64,000 bases of DNA from an uncultured Lachnospiraceae bacterium (GCA_947627245.1 CANQVH010000007.1:1-64000), one strand, 5' to 3'. Shown: positions 8,464 through 17,376, counted from the first letter of the stretch. The notes: a model not told the origin generated them from the letters alone. Numbers and translations: made by a program.

Positions 8464-9426
8464 ATGCGCAACAGACAACGACTCATGATAGAGCTTCTGG
8501 CGCTGCTACTGACGGTGATCACGCTGGTTCTGGGCGGGCTGATGTATTTCAGCAACCTCAAGAATACCAGACAGAACCTGATCGGCGTAGAGCTGGCGGA
8601 TTTTATCTACAATACCGATTACAGTATGAAGTTTGGCAAGAGGATTGAGACGTTCTACGGGATGCAGGAAGACTTGCTCGAGCTGCGGGACTCGTTCGAC
8701 GACGTTGACCAACTGCACATTCTCTCTGAGGAGAATCGTCTGCTGTTCTCCACGGAACCGGCGATGATCCCGGAACGCGCGTATTCCATGCCTGTGGGGA
8801 ACAATATGAGCGACACGAGCCGTCTCTACTGCATGTACGCGGTGGGCGACGACGCGCGCATCCTGACGGTCAGCAGGATCTCAGACATGCAGCAGGAGAT
8901 GGGAGGTTATCTTCTGAAGCTCGTGGGGATCGCGGTGGTCGGCCTTATTCTTGTGCTGCTGCTGATCCATCTGGTCTGGCGGCTGGTCCCGGAAGGAAAG
9001 AGGGCGTACCGCATCGCGGCGGTCGTGCCTCTGGTCTGGATCGCTGTGTTCAGCGCGATGACAGGCGTGGACGCGTACCGTGATTACGCAGGGAGCTCCC
9101 GGGAGCTCTGTGAGTCCATCGGAAAATCGGTACAGACGGACATCGCGAAGGTAGAGGCGCTCGGCGTCGCGCGGGAGGACTTCTACGAGGTGGAGGCTTA
9201 TCTGCAGCGCTACACGGATATGATCCCGGAGGTGGAGGAGCTGTCCCTCGGGGAGAATGACGAGATTTCATACAAAATGTCGGCAGATCACCGCCGCAAA
9301 ATGGCGCTGGACTATATCCTGCAGGCGGTGCTGCTCCTGACATTTTCGATTTTGATCTTGGCGGAATATCAGATTTTTGTCACAAATACGGGAACACTGA
9401 CGGAGGGACAAAATGGAACAGTCTGA
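8464..9426 (+). CDS. four-helix membrane protein with two extracytoplasmic domains, unknown function
   Basis: About 320 residues. Hydrophobic segments lie near residues 7-29, 150-172, 185-200 and 290-310. They leave an extracytoplasmic domain of about 120 residues after the first helix and a second, acidic one of about 85 residues before the last. There is no recognisable catalytic domain. An ATG at 8437 overlaps the previous gene, but GGAAGAGG precedes the ATG at 8464, which is preferred. It sits between an orphan binding protein and an MFS gene and overlaps the latter by 14 bases, so it belongs to the same operon. It may be a sensor component that receives the binding protein; no family could be named. 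Confidence 0.6.
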   Translation: MRNRQRLMIELLALLLTVITLVLGGLMYFSNLKNTRQNLIGVELADFIYNTDYSMKFGKRIETFYGMQEDLLELRDSFDDVDQLHILSEENRLLFSTEPAMIPERAYSMPVGNNMSDTSRLYCMYAVGDDARILTVSRISDMQQEMGGYLLKLVGIAVVGLILVLLLIHLVWRLVPEGKRAYRIAAVVPLVWIAVFSAMTGVDAYRDYAGSSRELCESIGKSVQTDIAKVEALGVAREDFYEVEAYLQRYTDMIPEVEELSLGENDEISYKMSADHRRKMALDYILQAVLLLTFSILILAEYQIFVTNTGTLTEGQNGTV

Positions 9427-10579
9427 ATTCATGAAACAAAATGCGTTTGTCCGCCTGATCTTCGTGTTTGCGTTTTTCGCGTCGTCGATTGGCGATTCGT
9501 TCAACGTCGTCTATATCCGGCAGATGGCGATGGCGGTGTCGGACGGGAACATGAATCTGCTGGTGAGCCTTCCGATCACCTTTTTCTCGGCGATGACGGC
9601 GTTGGGCGTGTTTATTTCCGGCGGGATCTGCAGGCGGACGAAACGCTTTGGCTCTTTCTTAGGCATTGGAGTGGTTGCGTTGATGCTCGGGCTGATTGTA
9701 AGGGGAGCCGCGACAGATTACCGTATGCTGTTCCTCGGTTTCGGCATCTCCGGTCTCGGAAACGGCTGTCTCTTTATCGGCATACGCTACTACGCGTTCC
9801 TTTTTGCGGACGACAGGCAGAGGATGCGCGCGCTCGTGTATGTGAACGGCGGAGCGTTCGCCGGGCAGTGCATGGGTACGATTCTGGGCGGAATATTGGC
9901 GAACCAACTGGCGTATTCCCACATTTATCTGGGTTCCGCCGTGCTTTTGCTGGTGCCGCTCGCTATGTCGCTGAGGGTACGGATCGCGGGTAAGGTGGAG
10001 GCGGGAAGCTACGCGGATATCTTCCGGGTGCTGAAGAATGTGCGCGCTCTGAAGTTCCTGCTGTTTTTGCTGTTGCCGGTCTACACCTGCTCGGTTTTCG
10101 TCTCGTACATCGTGCCGCTCTATGTCAACGAATACGGGTATTCCGCGACGGTCACTTCGGTGCTGATGCTGGTGAATTACCTGCTCTGCGCGTACGTGGG
10201 GCCGTTCATGACCGACTTTGTCTCCGACTGGATGTCATCCCTTAAGGCCACATTCCTTTACATGGCGGCGAGCGCGGCGCTGATCGCGCTGTACGGCTGG
10301 TTCGCAGTGATGCCGCTGCTGGTGCTTGCCGTGGTGCTCTGCGGCGTGCTGGATTCGTTCGGCCTCTCGGTGATCATGGACGCCTTTACGAAGACGAAGA
10401 CCACGCAGAACTATTCCGACAACGATGCGCTGATTATCTTCATTCTGGTGTCCAGAGTAGGACAGATGATTGGGCCGACGCTGATTCTGGTGTCCGGCGG
10501 CGTGATGTCCCTTGGACTGTTTCTGCTGGTCGGACTCGGGGCGTATCTCGCGCTGGCGGGAATACCAAGGAAGTCCTGA
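9413..10579 (+). CDS. major facilitator superfamily transporter
   Basis: A 388-residue protein with about 12 hydrophobic segments throughout, matching the usual MFS length. The inter-helix sequence GGICRRTKRFGSFLG resembles the conserved loop between helices 2 and 3, and there is a repeated GxxxGxxxGG-rich helix (GGAFAGQCMGTILGG). It overlaps the preceding membrane-protein gene by 14 bases, implying translational coupling. The substrate cannot be told from sequence. Its position behind a ligand-sensing cassette suggests uptake or efflux of the same ligand. Confidence 0.82.
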   Translation: MEQSEFMKQNAFVRLIFVFAFFASSIGDSFNVVYIRQMAMAVSDGNMNLLVSLPITFFSAMTALGVFISGGICRRTKRFGSFLGIGVVALMLGLIVRGAATDYRMLFLGFGISGLGNGCLFIGIRYYAFLFADDRQRMRALVYVNGGAFAGQCMGTILGGILANQLAYSHIYLGSAVLLLVPLAMSLRVRIAGKVEAGSYADIFRVLKNVRALKFLLFLLLPVYTCSVFVSYIVPLYVNEYGYSATVTSVLMLVNYLLCAYVGPFMTDFVSDWMSSLKATFLYMAASAALIALYGWFAVMPLLVLAVVLCGVLDSFGLSVIMDAFTKTKTTQNYSDNDALIIFILVSRVGQMIGPTLILVSGGVMSLGLFLLVGLGAYLALAGIPRKS

Positions 10580-10633
10580 TGGCTACTGTTCAGACAGAAA
10601 ATTACAACGATAATCTACAGGAGGTAGCAAGAA

Positions 10634-11182
10634 ATGGATTATGTGAGGGAATCAGATATCCCGTTTCTGATGGAAATGTTTGATGAAAATTTCGGCGAGC
10701 GCTATATGTCGGAGGACGAGATGCGCTGGCATATCAATGATAAGAACGAATTTTTTTATGCGGCGAGACGGGAAGACGACCGTCTTGCGGGGATCGCGCT
10801 GTTCGGGGTGGAACCGGCGCAGACGCTGCATGAGGAGACGAAGATCCCGCTCGAGGAGCTGAAACGGCTGGCGCATGGGAAGCAGCTCGTCAAGTTTCGA
10901 AGCATGTGCATGGCCTCGGACTGTCAGGGGCAGGGGATCGGTTCAAAGCTTCTGGCTGACGCGATCGCGGATCTGAAGAGCCGCGGAAAATTCGGAGCCA
11001 TCACCTCGCTGATCTGGGCGTACGACGGCAAGGTTCCGGCGCGGGGAGCGCATCTGCGGAACGGTTTCCGCTATCTGCATAAGGTTTCCCGGCCTTGGTA
11101 CCATATGAAGGATTATTACTGTGTTTTCTGCAAGGGCCGCTGCAAATGCGACGGTGAGCAGTATGTTCTGGAGCTGGGATGA
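10634..11182 (+). CDS. GNAT-family N-acetyltransferase
   Basis: A 182-residue acetyltransferase. The central motif RSMCMASDCQGQGIGSKLL is the acetyl-CoA pyrophosphate-binding loop (Q-x-x-G-I-G type) near residue 100, followed by the helix and the GFRYLHKVSRPWY C-terminal strand region. A cysteine-rich tail (CVFCKGRCKC) at about residues 161-171 is unusual and may bind metal. There is a good AGGAGG site at 10619-10624. It lies between the MFS gene and the peptide-export genes; whether it modifies an exported peptide, a transport substrate or something unrelated cannot be told. Confidence 0.78.
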   Translation: MDYVRESDIPFLMEMFDENFGERYMSEDEMRWHINDKNEFFYAARREDDRLAGIALFGVEPAQTLHEETKIPLEELKRLAHGKQLVKFRSMCMASDCQGQGIGSKLLADAIADLKSRGKFGAITSLIWAYDGKVPARGAHLRNGFRYLHKVSRPWYHMKDYYCVFCKGRCKCDGEQYVLELG

Positions 11183-11254
11183 GCATATAAATGATATCCC
11201 GGACGGCGAGGGTTGGAAGAAAGAAACAGAAAACAGGAAGTGGAAGGAGAAAAC

Positions 11255-11728
11255 ATGGCAAATTCGATTTTCAGGGAAAAGAGCTTAGAGAGGGTGTCCT
11301 CACCCGAGCAGTTGAACGAGTACATTCGGGTGACGAATCCGGGGATCTGCCTCACGCTCCTGGCGGTCATCATACTGCTTGTGGGGTTTGTCGTCTGGGG
11401 CGTCGTCGGCTCTCTTGAGACGAAGACGGACGCGGTCGCCGTATCCGACGGCGGCACGACCGCCTGCTACATAAAGGAGGCGGAGATTGACGAGATCGCG
11501 CAGGGTGACGTTGTGCGTATCGACGGCGAGGAGTACACAACGGAGGAGATTTCTGCCGAGCCGATTGCCGTGGATAGCAGCTTTTCCGAGTACGCGCTGA
11601 GAGTCGGTGAGCTTTCCGAGGGCGAGTGGGTATATCCGGTGACCTTGAGCGCTTCGCTTCCGGACGGCGTCTATGAGGCGGAGATTGTCACGGAGCGGGT
11701 TTCTCCGATGTCATTCCTGTTTAACTGA
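11255..11728 (+). CDS. short HlyD-like secretion protein of an NHLP/NHLM-type exporter
   Basis: A 157-residue protein. The short N-terminal segment with IFREKSLERVSSPEQLNEYI, a single membrane helix near residues 32-55 and an extracytoplasmic beta-rich part match the start of the NHLM bacteriocin-system secretion protein (HlyD relative). Family members are normally much longer, with a coiled-coil hairpin and lipoyl-like lobes; here only about 100 residues follow the helix. The ATG at 11255 has a GGAAGGAG site and is preferred to an in-frame ATG at 11213. It is followed 8 bases later by the C39-ABC exporter gene, with which it should form the export complex. Confidence 0.75.
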   Translation: MANSIFREKSLERVSSPEQLNEYIRVTNPGICLTLLAVIILLVGFVVWGVVGSLETKTDAVAVSDGGTTACYIKEAEIDEIAQGDVVRIDGEEYTTEEISAEPIAVDSSFSEYALRVGELSEGEWVYPVTLSASLPDGVYEAEIVTERVSPMSFLFN

Positions 11729-11736
11729 GGTGAGCC

Positions 11737-13920
11737 ATGGTGAAGAAAAAACAGAACGAACCAATCACAAAAGGCGTGGCGAAGGTTCCCGTTGTGATGC
11801 AGTTGGAGGCGCTCGAGTGCGGCGCGGCGTCGCTGACGATGATCCTCGCCTATTACGGGAAGTGGATCCCGCTTGAGCAGGTTCGCGCGGATTGCGGCGT
11901 CTCCCGCGACGGCTCCAACGCGAAGAACGTCCTCATGGCTGCGCGAAGCTACGGGCTTGCGGCGAAAGGCTACCGCTACGAGCCGGAGACGCTGAAGGAA
12001 AAGGGGAAATTTCCCTGCATCATCCACTGGAATTTCAACCACTTTGTCGTCCTCTGCGGATTTAAGGGGGACAAGGTCGTCTTAAACGATCCCGCGAAGG
12101 GAAATTATACCGTCTCGATGGAGACCTTCGACCAGAGCTTCACGGGCATCTGCCTGATGTTCGAGCCGACGGAGAGCTTCGAGCCGGGCGGGAAGCCGAA
12201 GAGCATGCTGTCCTTTGCGAGAAAGCGTCTGGTCGGCGCGGGGGGCGCGATCGTCTTTGTTGTTCTCACGACGACAATCACATCGATCATCGGCATCATT
12301 CAGCCGGCGTTTTCAAGGATCTTCATGGATCGGCTGCTTACGCATCAGAACCCGGAATGGTTCTGGCCGTTCTTTGCCGCATTGGCGTTTATCTCCGTCA
12401 TGCAGCTTGTCGTGGCGTTTGTTCAGGCAAAGTCAAACTATCTGATTCAGGGCAAGCTTGCCGCGGTCGGGAACACCTCCTTCATGTGGAAGGTGCTGCG
12501 CATGCCGATAGAATTCTTCTCCCAGCGCATGGCGGGCGACATTCAGCAGCGGCAGGATGCGAGCGCGACCATCGCGGATACGCTCGTGAACACATTCGCC
12601 CCGCTTGTGCTGAACGCGGTGATGATGGTCTTTTATCTCATCGTCATGCTGCGGTACAGTCCGGTGCTGGCGTTGGTGGGCATCGTCTCGATTCTGCTCA
12701 ATGTGGTGATGTCACGCATTATTTCCGCGAAGCGCGTCAACATCACCCGCGTGCAGATGCGTGACGCCGGCAAGCTGGCGGGTTCGACGGTCGCTGGCAT
12801 CGAGATGATTGAGACGATCAAGGCGAGCGGCGCGGAGACCGGTTATTATGAGAAATGGGCCGGCTATCAGGCCAGCGTGAACACTCAGCAGGTGCGTTTC
12901 GAGAAGCTGAACGAATACCTTGGGATGGTCCCGACGGTGATCACGGAGCTCGCGAACACTCTGGTGCTGATCCTCGGCGTCCTGTTCGCGATTCAGGGAC
13001 ATTTCACCGTTGGTATGGTGATGGCGTTTCAGGGCTTCCTGACCGCGTTCACAGGACCGGCGATGACGCTGATCGAGGCGGGGCAGTCCCTTCAGGAGAT
13101 GCGCACCCAGATGGAGCGTGTGGAGGATGTCATGGAGTACCCCACCGACATCAATTACCACAATGAGGGCAGGGGCGATGAGAACACCGAGTTCGACAAG
13201 CTCACGGGCAGCGTGGAGATGAAGAATGTGACCTTCGGCTATTCCCGGCTCGCCGCTCCGCTGATCGAGAACTTCAACCTGACGCTCAAGACTGGTAGCC
13301 GCGTGGCCTTTGTCGGCGGCTCAGGTTGCGGCAAGTCGACGCTCTCCAAGCTGATCTCCGGGCTCTACCAGCCGTGGAGCGGAGAGATCCTTTTCGACGG
13401 CAAGCCGATGAAGGATATCGACCGCAGCGTGTTTACGGGCTCGCTCGCGGTTGTGGATCAGGATATCATTCTTTTCGAGGACACAATACGCAACAACATC
13501 AAGATGTGGGATGATTCGATCGAGGACTTTGAGGTGATTCTCGCGGCGAAGGACGCACAGCTCCATGAGGATATCATGCAGCGCGACGGCGGGTACGATT
13601 ACGTGCTCACCGAGGGCGGACAGGATTTCTCGGGCGGGCAGCGCCAGCGCATGGAGATCGCCCGCGTTCTGGCGCAGGATCCGACCATCATCATTCTGGA
13701 CGAGGCCACGAGCGCGCTCGACGCCAAGACCGAGTACGAGGTCGTGAAGTCTATCAAGGACAGGGGCATCACCTGCATCGTGGTGGCGCACCGGCTCTCG
13801 ACCATCAGGGACTGCGACGAGATCATTGTCATGGATCACGGCAAGGTTGTGGAGCGCGGGACGCACGAAGAGCTGTACGGAAAGAACGGCTACTATACGC
13901 AGCTCGTTTCGAACGAATAA
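11737..13920 (+). CDS. NHLP-type C39 peptidase-containing ABC exporter
   Basis: A 727-residue bifunctional exporter. Residues about 15-145 are a C39 cysteine-peptidase domain with catalytic Cys in LECGAASLTM, the oxyanion Gln shortly before it, His in HWNFNHFVVL and Asp in NDPAKG; this domain removes double-glycine leaders during export. A six-helix membrane domain follows (about 165-450). The ATPase has Walker A GGSGCGKST, signature FSGGQRQRMEIA and Walker B IIILDEATSALD. Together with the next gene it matches the paired NHLM exporters. Substrates are most likely the leader peptides at 16241, 17377 and 17664, all with a GG site after an acidic ELxDxxLxxVxGG motif. Confidence 0.93.
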   Translation: MVKKKQNEPITKGVAKVPVVMQLEALECGAASLTMILAYYGKWIPLEQVRADCGVSRDGSNAKNVLMAARSYGLAAKGYRYEPETLKEKGKFPCIIHWNFNHFVVLCGFKGDKVVLNDPAKGNYTVSMETFDQSFTGICLMFEPTESFEPGGKPKSMLSFARKRLVGAGGAIVFVVLTTTITSIIGIIQPAFSRIFMDRLLTHQNPEWFWPFFAALAFISVMQLVVAFVQAKSNYLIQGKLAAVGNTSFMWKVLRMPIEFFSQRMAGDIQQRQDASATIADTLVNTFAPLVLNAVMMVFYLIVMLRYSPVLALVGIVSILLNVVMSRIISAKRVNITRVQMRDAGKLAGSTVAGIEMIETIKASGAETGYYEKWAGYQASVNTQQVRFEKLNEYLGMVPTVITELANTLVLILGVLFAIQGHFTVGMVMAFQGFLTAFTGPAMTLIEAGQSLQEMRTQMERVEDVMEYPTDINYHNEGRGDENTEFDKLTGSVEMKNVTFGYSRLAAPLIENFNLTLKTGSRVAFVGGSGCGKSTLSKLISGLYQPWSGEILFDGKPMKDIDRSVFTGSLAVVDQDIILFEDTIRNNIKMWDDSIEDFEVILAAKDAQLHEDIMQRDGGYDYVLTEGGQDFSGGQRQRMEIARVLAQDPTIIILDEATSALDAKTEYEVVKSIKDRGITCIVVAHRLSTIRDCDEIIVMDHGKVVERGTHEELYGKNGYYTQLVSNE

Positions 13921-13932
13921 GGAGGTGTGATC

Positions 13933-16143
13933 ATGGGCTGGTTTGACGAACAGATAAGAGAGAGAAAGAAGCATGATCAGAGCACCTTCGAGGAAGCTTT
14001 CGCAGAGATTTCGGACGCCGTCACGGGCGCGCGCGTGTCCGCGGCGTTCGCGGACAACAAGAGTCGCACGAAGGACGCAATCGACGCGATCCTCAGGTTT
14101 TACCATGTGAAATCGCAGGAAGTGCCGGAGATCATCACGGACATCAATGAGCAGCTCGAATTCCTCATGCGTCCCTACGGCATCATGCGCAGGACGGTCC
14201 GGCTGGAGAAGGGCTGGTATAAGGACGCCATCGGGGCGATGCTCGGCGTGCGCAAGTCGGACGGCTCCATCGTCGCGCTCATTCCCGGGGCCTTGAGCGG
14301 GTATACCTTTTTTGACACGGAGACGGGAAAGACTGTGAAGGTCTCAAAAAAGACCGAGGCGCTCTTCGAGGAAGAGGCGATCGCCTTCTACAAGCCGTTT
14401 CCGCTCAGGAAAATCGGCTTTGCCGATTTACTGAAGTATATTGCCTCGATCCTTGCGCCTTCCGATTACATTCTGGCGACGGCTTCCACGTTTGCGGTCA
14501 CCCTCGTCGGCATGCTCGGCCCGAAGCTGAACCAGTTGCTTTTCGGGCTTGTCGCGGAGAATAAGAATCTCGCGCTGCTTGCGTCCCTCGGGGTATTTAT
14601 GGTCTGTATGACCATCTCCCGGCTGATGATTGAGGCGGTGAAGAATCTCTTTATGGCGAGGATACGGACGAAGATGAACGTCACAGTGGAGGCGGCGACG
14701 ATGGCGCGCGTCATGTCGCTTCCGGCCGCGTTTTTCAAGAATTACAGTTCAGGTGAGCTTTTCTCGCGGACGCAGAACATGAACGCGTTGTGCACTATGT
14801 TGGTGGAGGCCGTGTTCACGACGGGACTTACCTCGCTGTTTTCGCTGATCTACATCACGCAGATCTTTTCCTACGCGCCTGCGCTGGTGGTGCCCGCGCT
14901 GTTGATTATTTTGGCGACGCTGGTCGTCACTGTGGTCACCACGCTGGCGCAGATGCGGCTGTCGCGCAGGCAGATGGAGCTGGGCGCCAAGGTCAGCGGC
15001 ATGAGCTACGCGCTGATCACGGGCGTGCAGAAGATCAAGCTCTCCGGCGCGGAGAAGCGTGCGTTCGCCCGCTGGGGCAATCTCTACGCGAAGCAGGCGA
15101 AGCTGCTCTACAATCCGCCCGCGATTATCCGCTACAACGCAGTGGTCACCACGCTGATCACGCTGACGGGCACCTTCGTCATGTACTATATGGCAATCGT
15201 AAGCAACGTCGCCGTGGCGGACTACTACGCGTTCAATGCGGCGTACGGTATGGTGAGCGGGGCATTTTTGGCTCTCGCGGGACTCGCGCTCAGCGCGGCG
15301 AATATCAAGCCGATCCTCGATATGGCGAAGCCGATCATGGAAACCGTGCCCGAGGTATCCGAGGGCAAGCAGGTGATCACGCGGCTGTCCGGAGGAATAG
15401 AGCTCAACAATATTTCGTTCCGCTACAACGACAACATGCCGAACGTGGTGGATGACCTTTCCCTGAAGATCCGTCCCGGCCAGTACGTGGCGATCGTCGG
15501 CGCGACGGGCTGCGGCAAGTCCACGCTTATGCGCATCATGCTGGGCTTTGAGACGCCGCAGAAGGGCGCGGTCTACTACGACGGCAAAGATCTCTCCGGC
15601 ATCGACCTGAAATCGCTGCGCCGCAGGATCGGCACCGTGATGCAGGCGGGCAAGCTGTTTCAGGGCGACATTTTCTCCAATATCACGATCTCCGCGCCGT
15701 GGCTGACGCTCGACGACGCATGGGAGGCGGCGGAGCTGGCCGACATCGCGGACGACATCCGCAGGATGCCGATGGGGATGAACACGATGATCTCCGAGGG
15801 CAGCGGCGGCGTGTCCGGCGGACAGCGCCAGCGGCTGATGATCGCGCGGGCCATCGCGCCGAAGCCGAAGATCCTGATGTTCGACGAGGCCACGAGTGCG
15901 CTCGACAACCTCACGCAGAAGAAGGTGTCCGAGTCCTTAGACAGATTGAAGTGCACGAGGATCGTCATCGCGCACCGCCTCTCCACGATCCGGCACTGTG
16001 ACCGCATCGTTTACCTCGAGAAAGGCAGGATCGTCGAGGACGGCACCTACGAGGAGCTGATCGCGAAGAACGGGAAATTCGCCGAGCTCGTGGCGCGTCA
16101 GAGGCTGGACTCCCCGGACGGGGAGGAACGGACGACAGCGTAA
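13933..16143 (+). CDS. second NHLP-type ABC exporter (ATP-binding/permease)
   Basis: A 736-residue half-transporter. About 150 N-terminal residues form a non-peptidase domain (no catalytic Cys or His), as in the second NHLM exporter family. They are followed by the membrane domain and an ATPase with Walker A GATGCGKST, signature VSGGQRQRLMIARA and Walker B ILMFDEATSALD. AAGGAGGTG directly before 13927 fits the ATG at 13933 better than an in-frame GTG at 13927. It starts 12 bases after the C39 exporter and probably heterodimerises with it. The downstream gap of about 100 bases leads to the first leader-peptide gene. Confidence 0.92.
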   Translation: MGWFDEQIRERKKHDQSTFEEAFAEISDAVTGARVSAAFADNKSRTKDAIDAILRFYHVKSQEVPEIITDINEQLEFLMRPYGIMRRTVRLEKGWYKDAIGAMLGVRKSDGSIVALIPGALSGYTFFDTETGKTVKVSKKTEALFEEEAIAFYKPFPLRKIGFADLLKYIASILAPSDYILATASTFAVTLVGMLGPKLNQLLFGLVAENKNLALLASLGVFMVCMTISRLMIEAVKNLFMARIRTKMNVTVEAATMARVMSLPAAFFKNYSSGELFSRTQNMNALCTMLVEAVFTTGLTSLFSLIYITQIFSYAPALVVPALLIILATLVVTVVTTLAQMRLSRRQMELGAKVSGMSYALITGVQKIKLSGAEKRAFARWGNLYAKQAKLLYNPPAIIRYNAVVTTLITLTGTFVMYYMAIVSNVAVADYYAFNAAYGMVSGAFLALAGLALSAANIKPILDMAKPIMETVPEVSEGKQVITRLSGGIELNNISFRYNDNMPNVVDDLSLKIRPGQYVAIVGATGCGKSTLMRIMLGFETPQKGAVYYDGKDLSGIDLKSLRRRIGTVMQAGKLFQGDIFSNITISAPWLTLDDAWEAAELADIADDIRRMPMGMNTMISEGSGGVSGGQRQRLMIARAIAPKPKILMFDEATSALDNLTQKKVSESLDRLKCTRIVIAHRLSTIRHCDRIVYLEKGRIVEDGTYEELIAKNGKFAELVARQRLDSPDGEERTTA

Positions 16144-16162
16144 AATTTTTTCAGAGATTTTC

Positions 16163-16191
16163 CTAACACAGAGCCGCGTCTGACGTATAAA
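16163..16191 (+). promoter_or_regulatory. possible promoter for the first leader peptide gene
   Basis: CTAACA (16163-16168) and TATAAA (16186-16191) are 17 bases apart in the 97-base gap before the peptide gene at 16241. The -35 box is only a 4 of 6 match, so this is tentative. Confidence 0.3.
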
Positions 16192-16240
16192 GAGATGCAG
16201 GCAGTAAAAAACATATTTTAAAGAACAAGGAGGTTACAGT

Positions 16241-16567
16241 ATGAATCAGAAAGAACTTTTGGAAAAGGCAAAGGCGGCAAAGTCCGCGGAGGAGATCACA
16301 GAAATCTTTCAGGCTCAGGGGCAGAAGCTCACGCAGGAAGAGGCAAAGAATCTTTATGAGGCGGCGCATGCCGCCGGAGAGCTCGCGGATGAGGAGCTGG
16401 GCGCGGTCGCGGGCGGCGGCAAGTATACCGACGACGGTTATCTGATCGTGTCGCCGTTTTACGGCTGCAACAAATGCACCAACGCCCTGAACTGGTGTAC
16501 GCTCTGCGGTTACTCGCATACGCACCACGATGGTTGGATGTACTGTGAAGTAAACAAACAAAAGTGA
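16241..16567 (+). CDS. nif11/NHLP-type leader peptide with Cys/His-rich core
   Basis: A 108-residue precursor. The first 60 residues are a helical, acidic leader (KAAKSAEEITEIFQAQG and LTQEEAKNLYEAAHAAGE) ending in ELADEELGAVAGGG, the double-glycine site used by C39 exporters. The core of about 48 residues has five cysteines spaced C-x2-C-x6-C-x2-C-x12-C and three clustered histidines (SHTHHD). AAGGAGG precedes the ATG. It follows the two exporters and should be their substrate. The core could bind zinc, form disulfides or be a substrate for a modification enzyme encoded elsewhere; no such enzyme is nearby. Confidence 0.85.
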   Translation: MNQKELLEKAKAAKSAEEITEIFQAQGQKLTQEEAKNLYEAAHAAGELADEELGAVAGGGKYTDDGYLIVSPFYGCNKCTNALNWCTLCGYSHTHHDGWMYCEVNKQK

Positions 16568-16617
16568 TGTTTTTCCTGACAAAAGCGATGTTTCTTGGTA
16601 CAGGAGGAGCCGTTTCT

Positions 16618-16815
16618 ATGGACAGGACGGAACGGGTATTACAAAAATTATTTGATTTTCAGCGTTTCACCGGGAACAAACGGCTGGATCGTCTGATTCG
16701 GGATGCCGAGGAATCGGAAGTCGGCGTGTTGCTGGACGATAGTGAGCTGGAGCTTAACGCCGCGGGTGATGCGGACGCGTGGCAGCTTCGGAAGGAAGAC
16801 GAGGAGAAGCCATGA
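16618..16815 (+). CDS. small protein coupled to the ECF-type sigma factor, possible sigma regulator
   Basis: A 65-residue acidic, soluble protein without cysteines or a membrane segment. The sequence starts MDRTERVLQKLFDFQRFTGNKRL and is predicted largely helical. A strong AGGAGG at about 16602-16607 and the family-like start fix the ATG at 16618; an upstream in-frame ATG at 16564 is not needed. Its stop overlaps the sigma-factor start (ATGA at 16812). I recall similar small FQRF-containing proteins beside sigma factors in related bacteria, but I cannot name the family. A regulatory partner of the sigma factor is the simplest guess. Confidence 0.65.
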   Translation: MDRTERVLQKLFDFQRFTGNKRLDRLIRDAEESEVGVLLDDSELELNAAGDADAWQLRKEDEEKP

Positions 16816-17318
16816 GTACAGCGATTACACCCGAGGAACTCTACCGGGACTACCATGAGAAGGTAGCGCGGTACATAAGCTCCCATGTGCCGAACGCGCA
16901 CGACAGGGCGGATCTGCAGCAACAGGTCTTCCTGAATGCGATCGCGGCGATGGACGGCTACGACCCTGCGCGCAGCGCGCCGGGGACGTGGCTTTACGCC
17001 ATTACCCGCAATGCGGTGACCGATTATTACCGCAGAAGGGGCCGCGAGCCGGTCCGGGTGGAACTGGACGAGACCATTCCGTTTGCCGGGGAGACGGACG
17101 ACGCTCTGTTGACGGAAGAGACGCTGGAGGCGCTGGCCGACGCGCTGGAGCGGCTTCCCGAGCGGGAGCGGGACATCGTGATTTTTCGATTTTACCACGG
17201 GCTTTCCGCGCAGGAGACTGCAGTGCGGATCGGCGTCAGTTACGCCAACGTCCGAGTTCTGCAGCACAATGCGCTGAGGAAAATGCGGAGTTATCTGAGT
17301 GAGGCGGGATATGCCTGA
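16812..17318 (+). CDS. ECF-type RNA polymerase sigma factor
   Basis: A 168-residue sigma-70-family protein with only regions 2 and 4. Region 2 is at about residues 8-75 (YRDYHEKVARYISSHV, then PGTWLYAITRNAVTDYYRRR). Region 4 is at about 110-165 (LERLPERERDIVIFRFYHGLSAQETA, then a helix-turn-helix). The start codon overlaps the stop of the 65-residue protein. No transmembrane anti-sigma gene follows. Its location among three leader-peptide genes suggests that it controls production of these peptides or of the exporter; no promoter repeat that would prove this could be identified by eye. Confidence 0.88.
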   Translation: MSTAITPEELYRDYHEKVARYISSHVPNAHDRADLQQQVFLNAIAAMDGYDPARSAPGTWLYAITRNAVTDYYRRRGREPVRVELDETIPFAGETDDALLTEETLEALADALERLPERERDIVIFRFYHGLSAQETAVRIGVSYANVRVLQHNALRKMRSYLSEAGYA

Positions 17319-17376
17319 GAAAACTCTGAGGAGTATTGAGACAAAAAAATTTTATCAATAAAAAGGAGGAATCATT

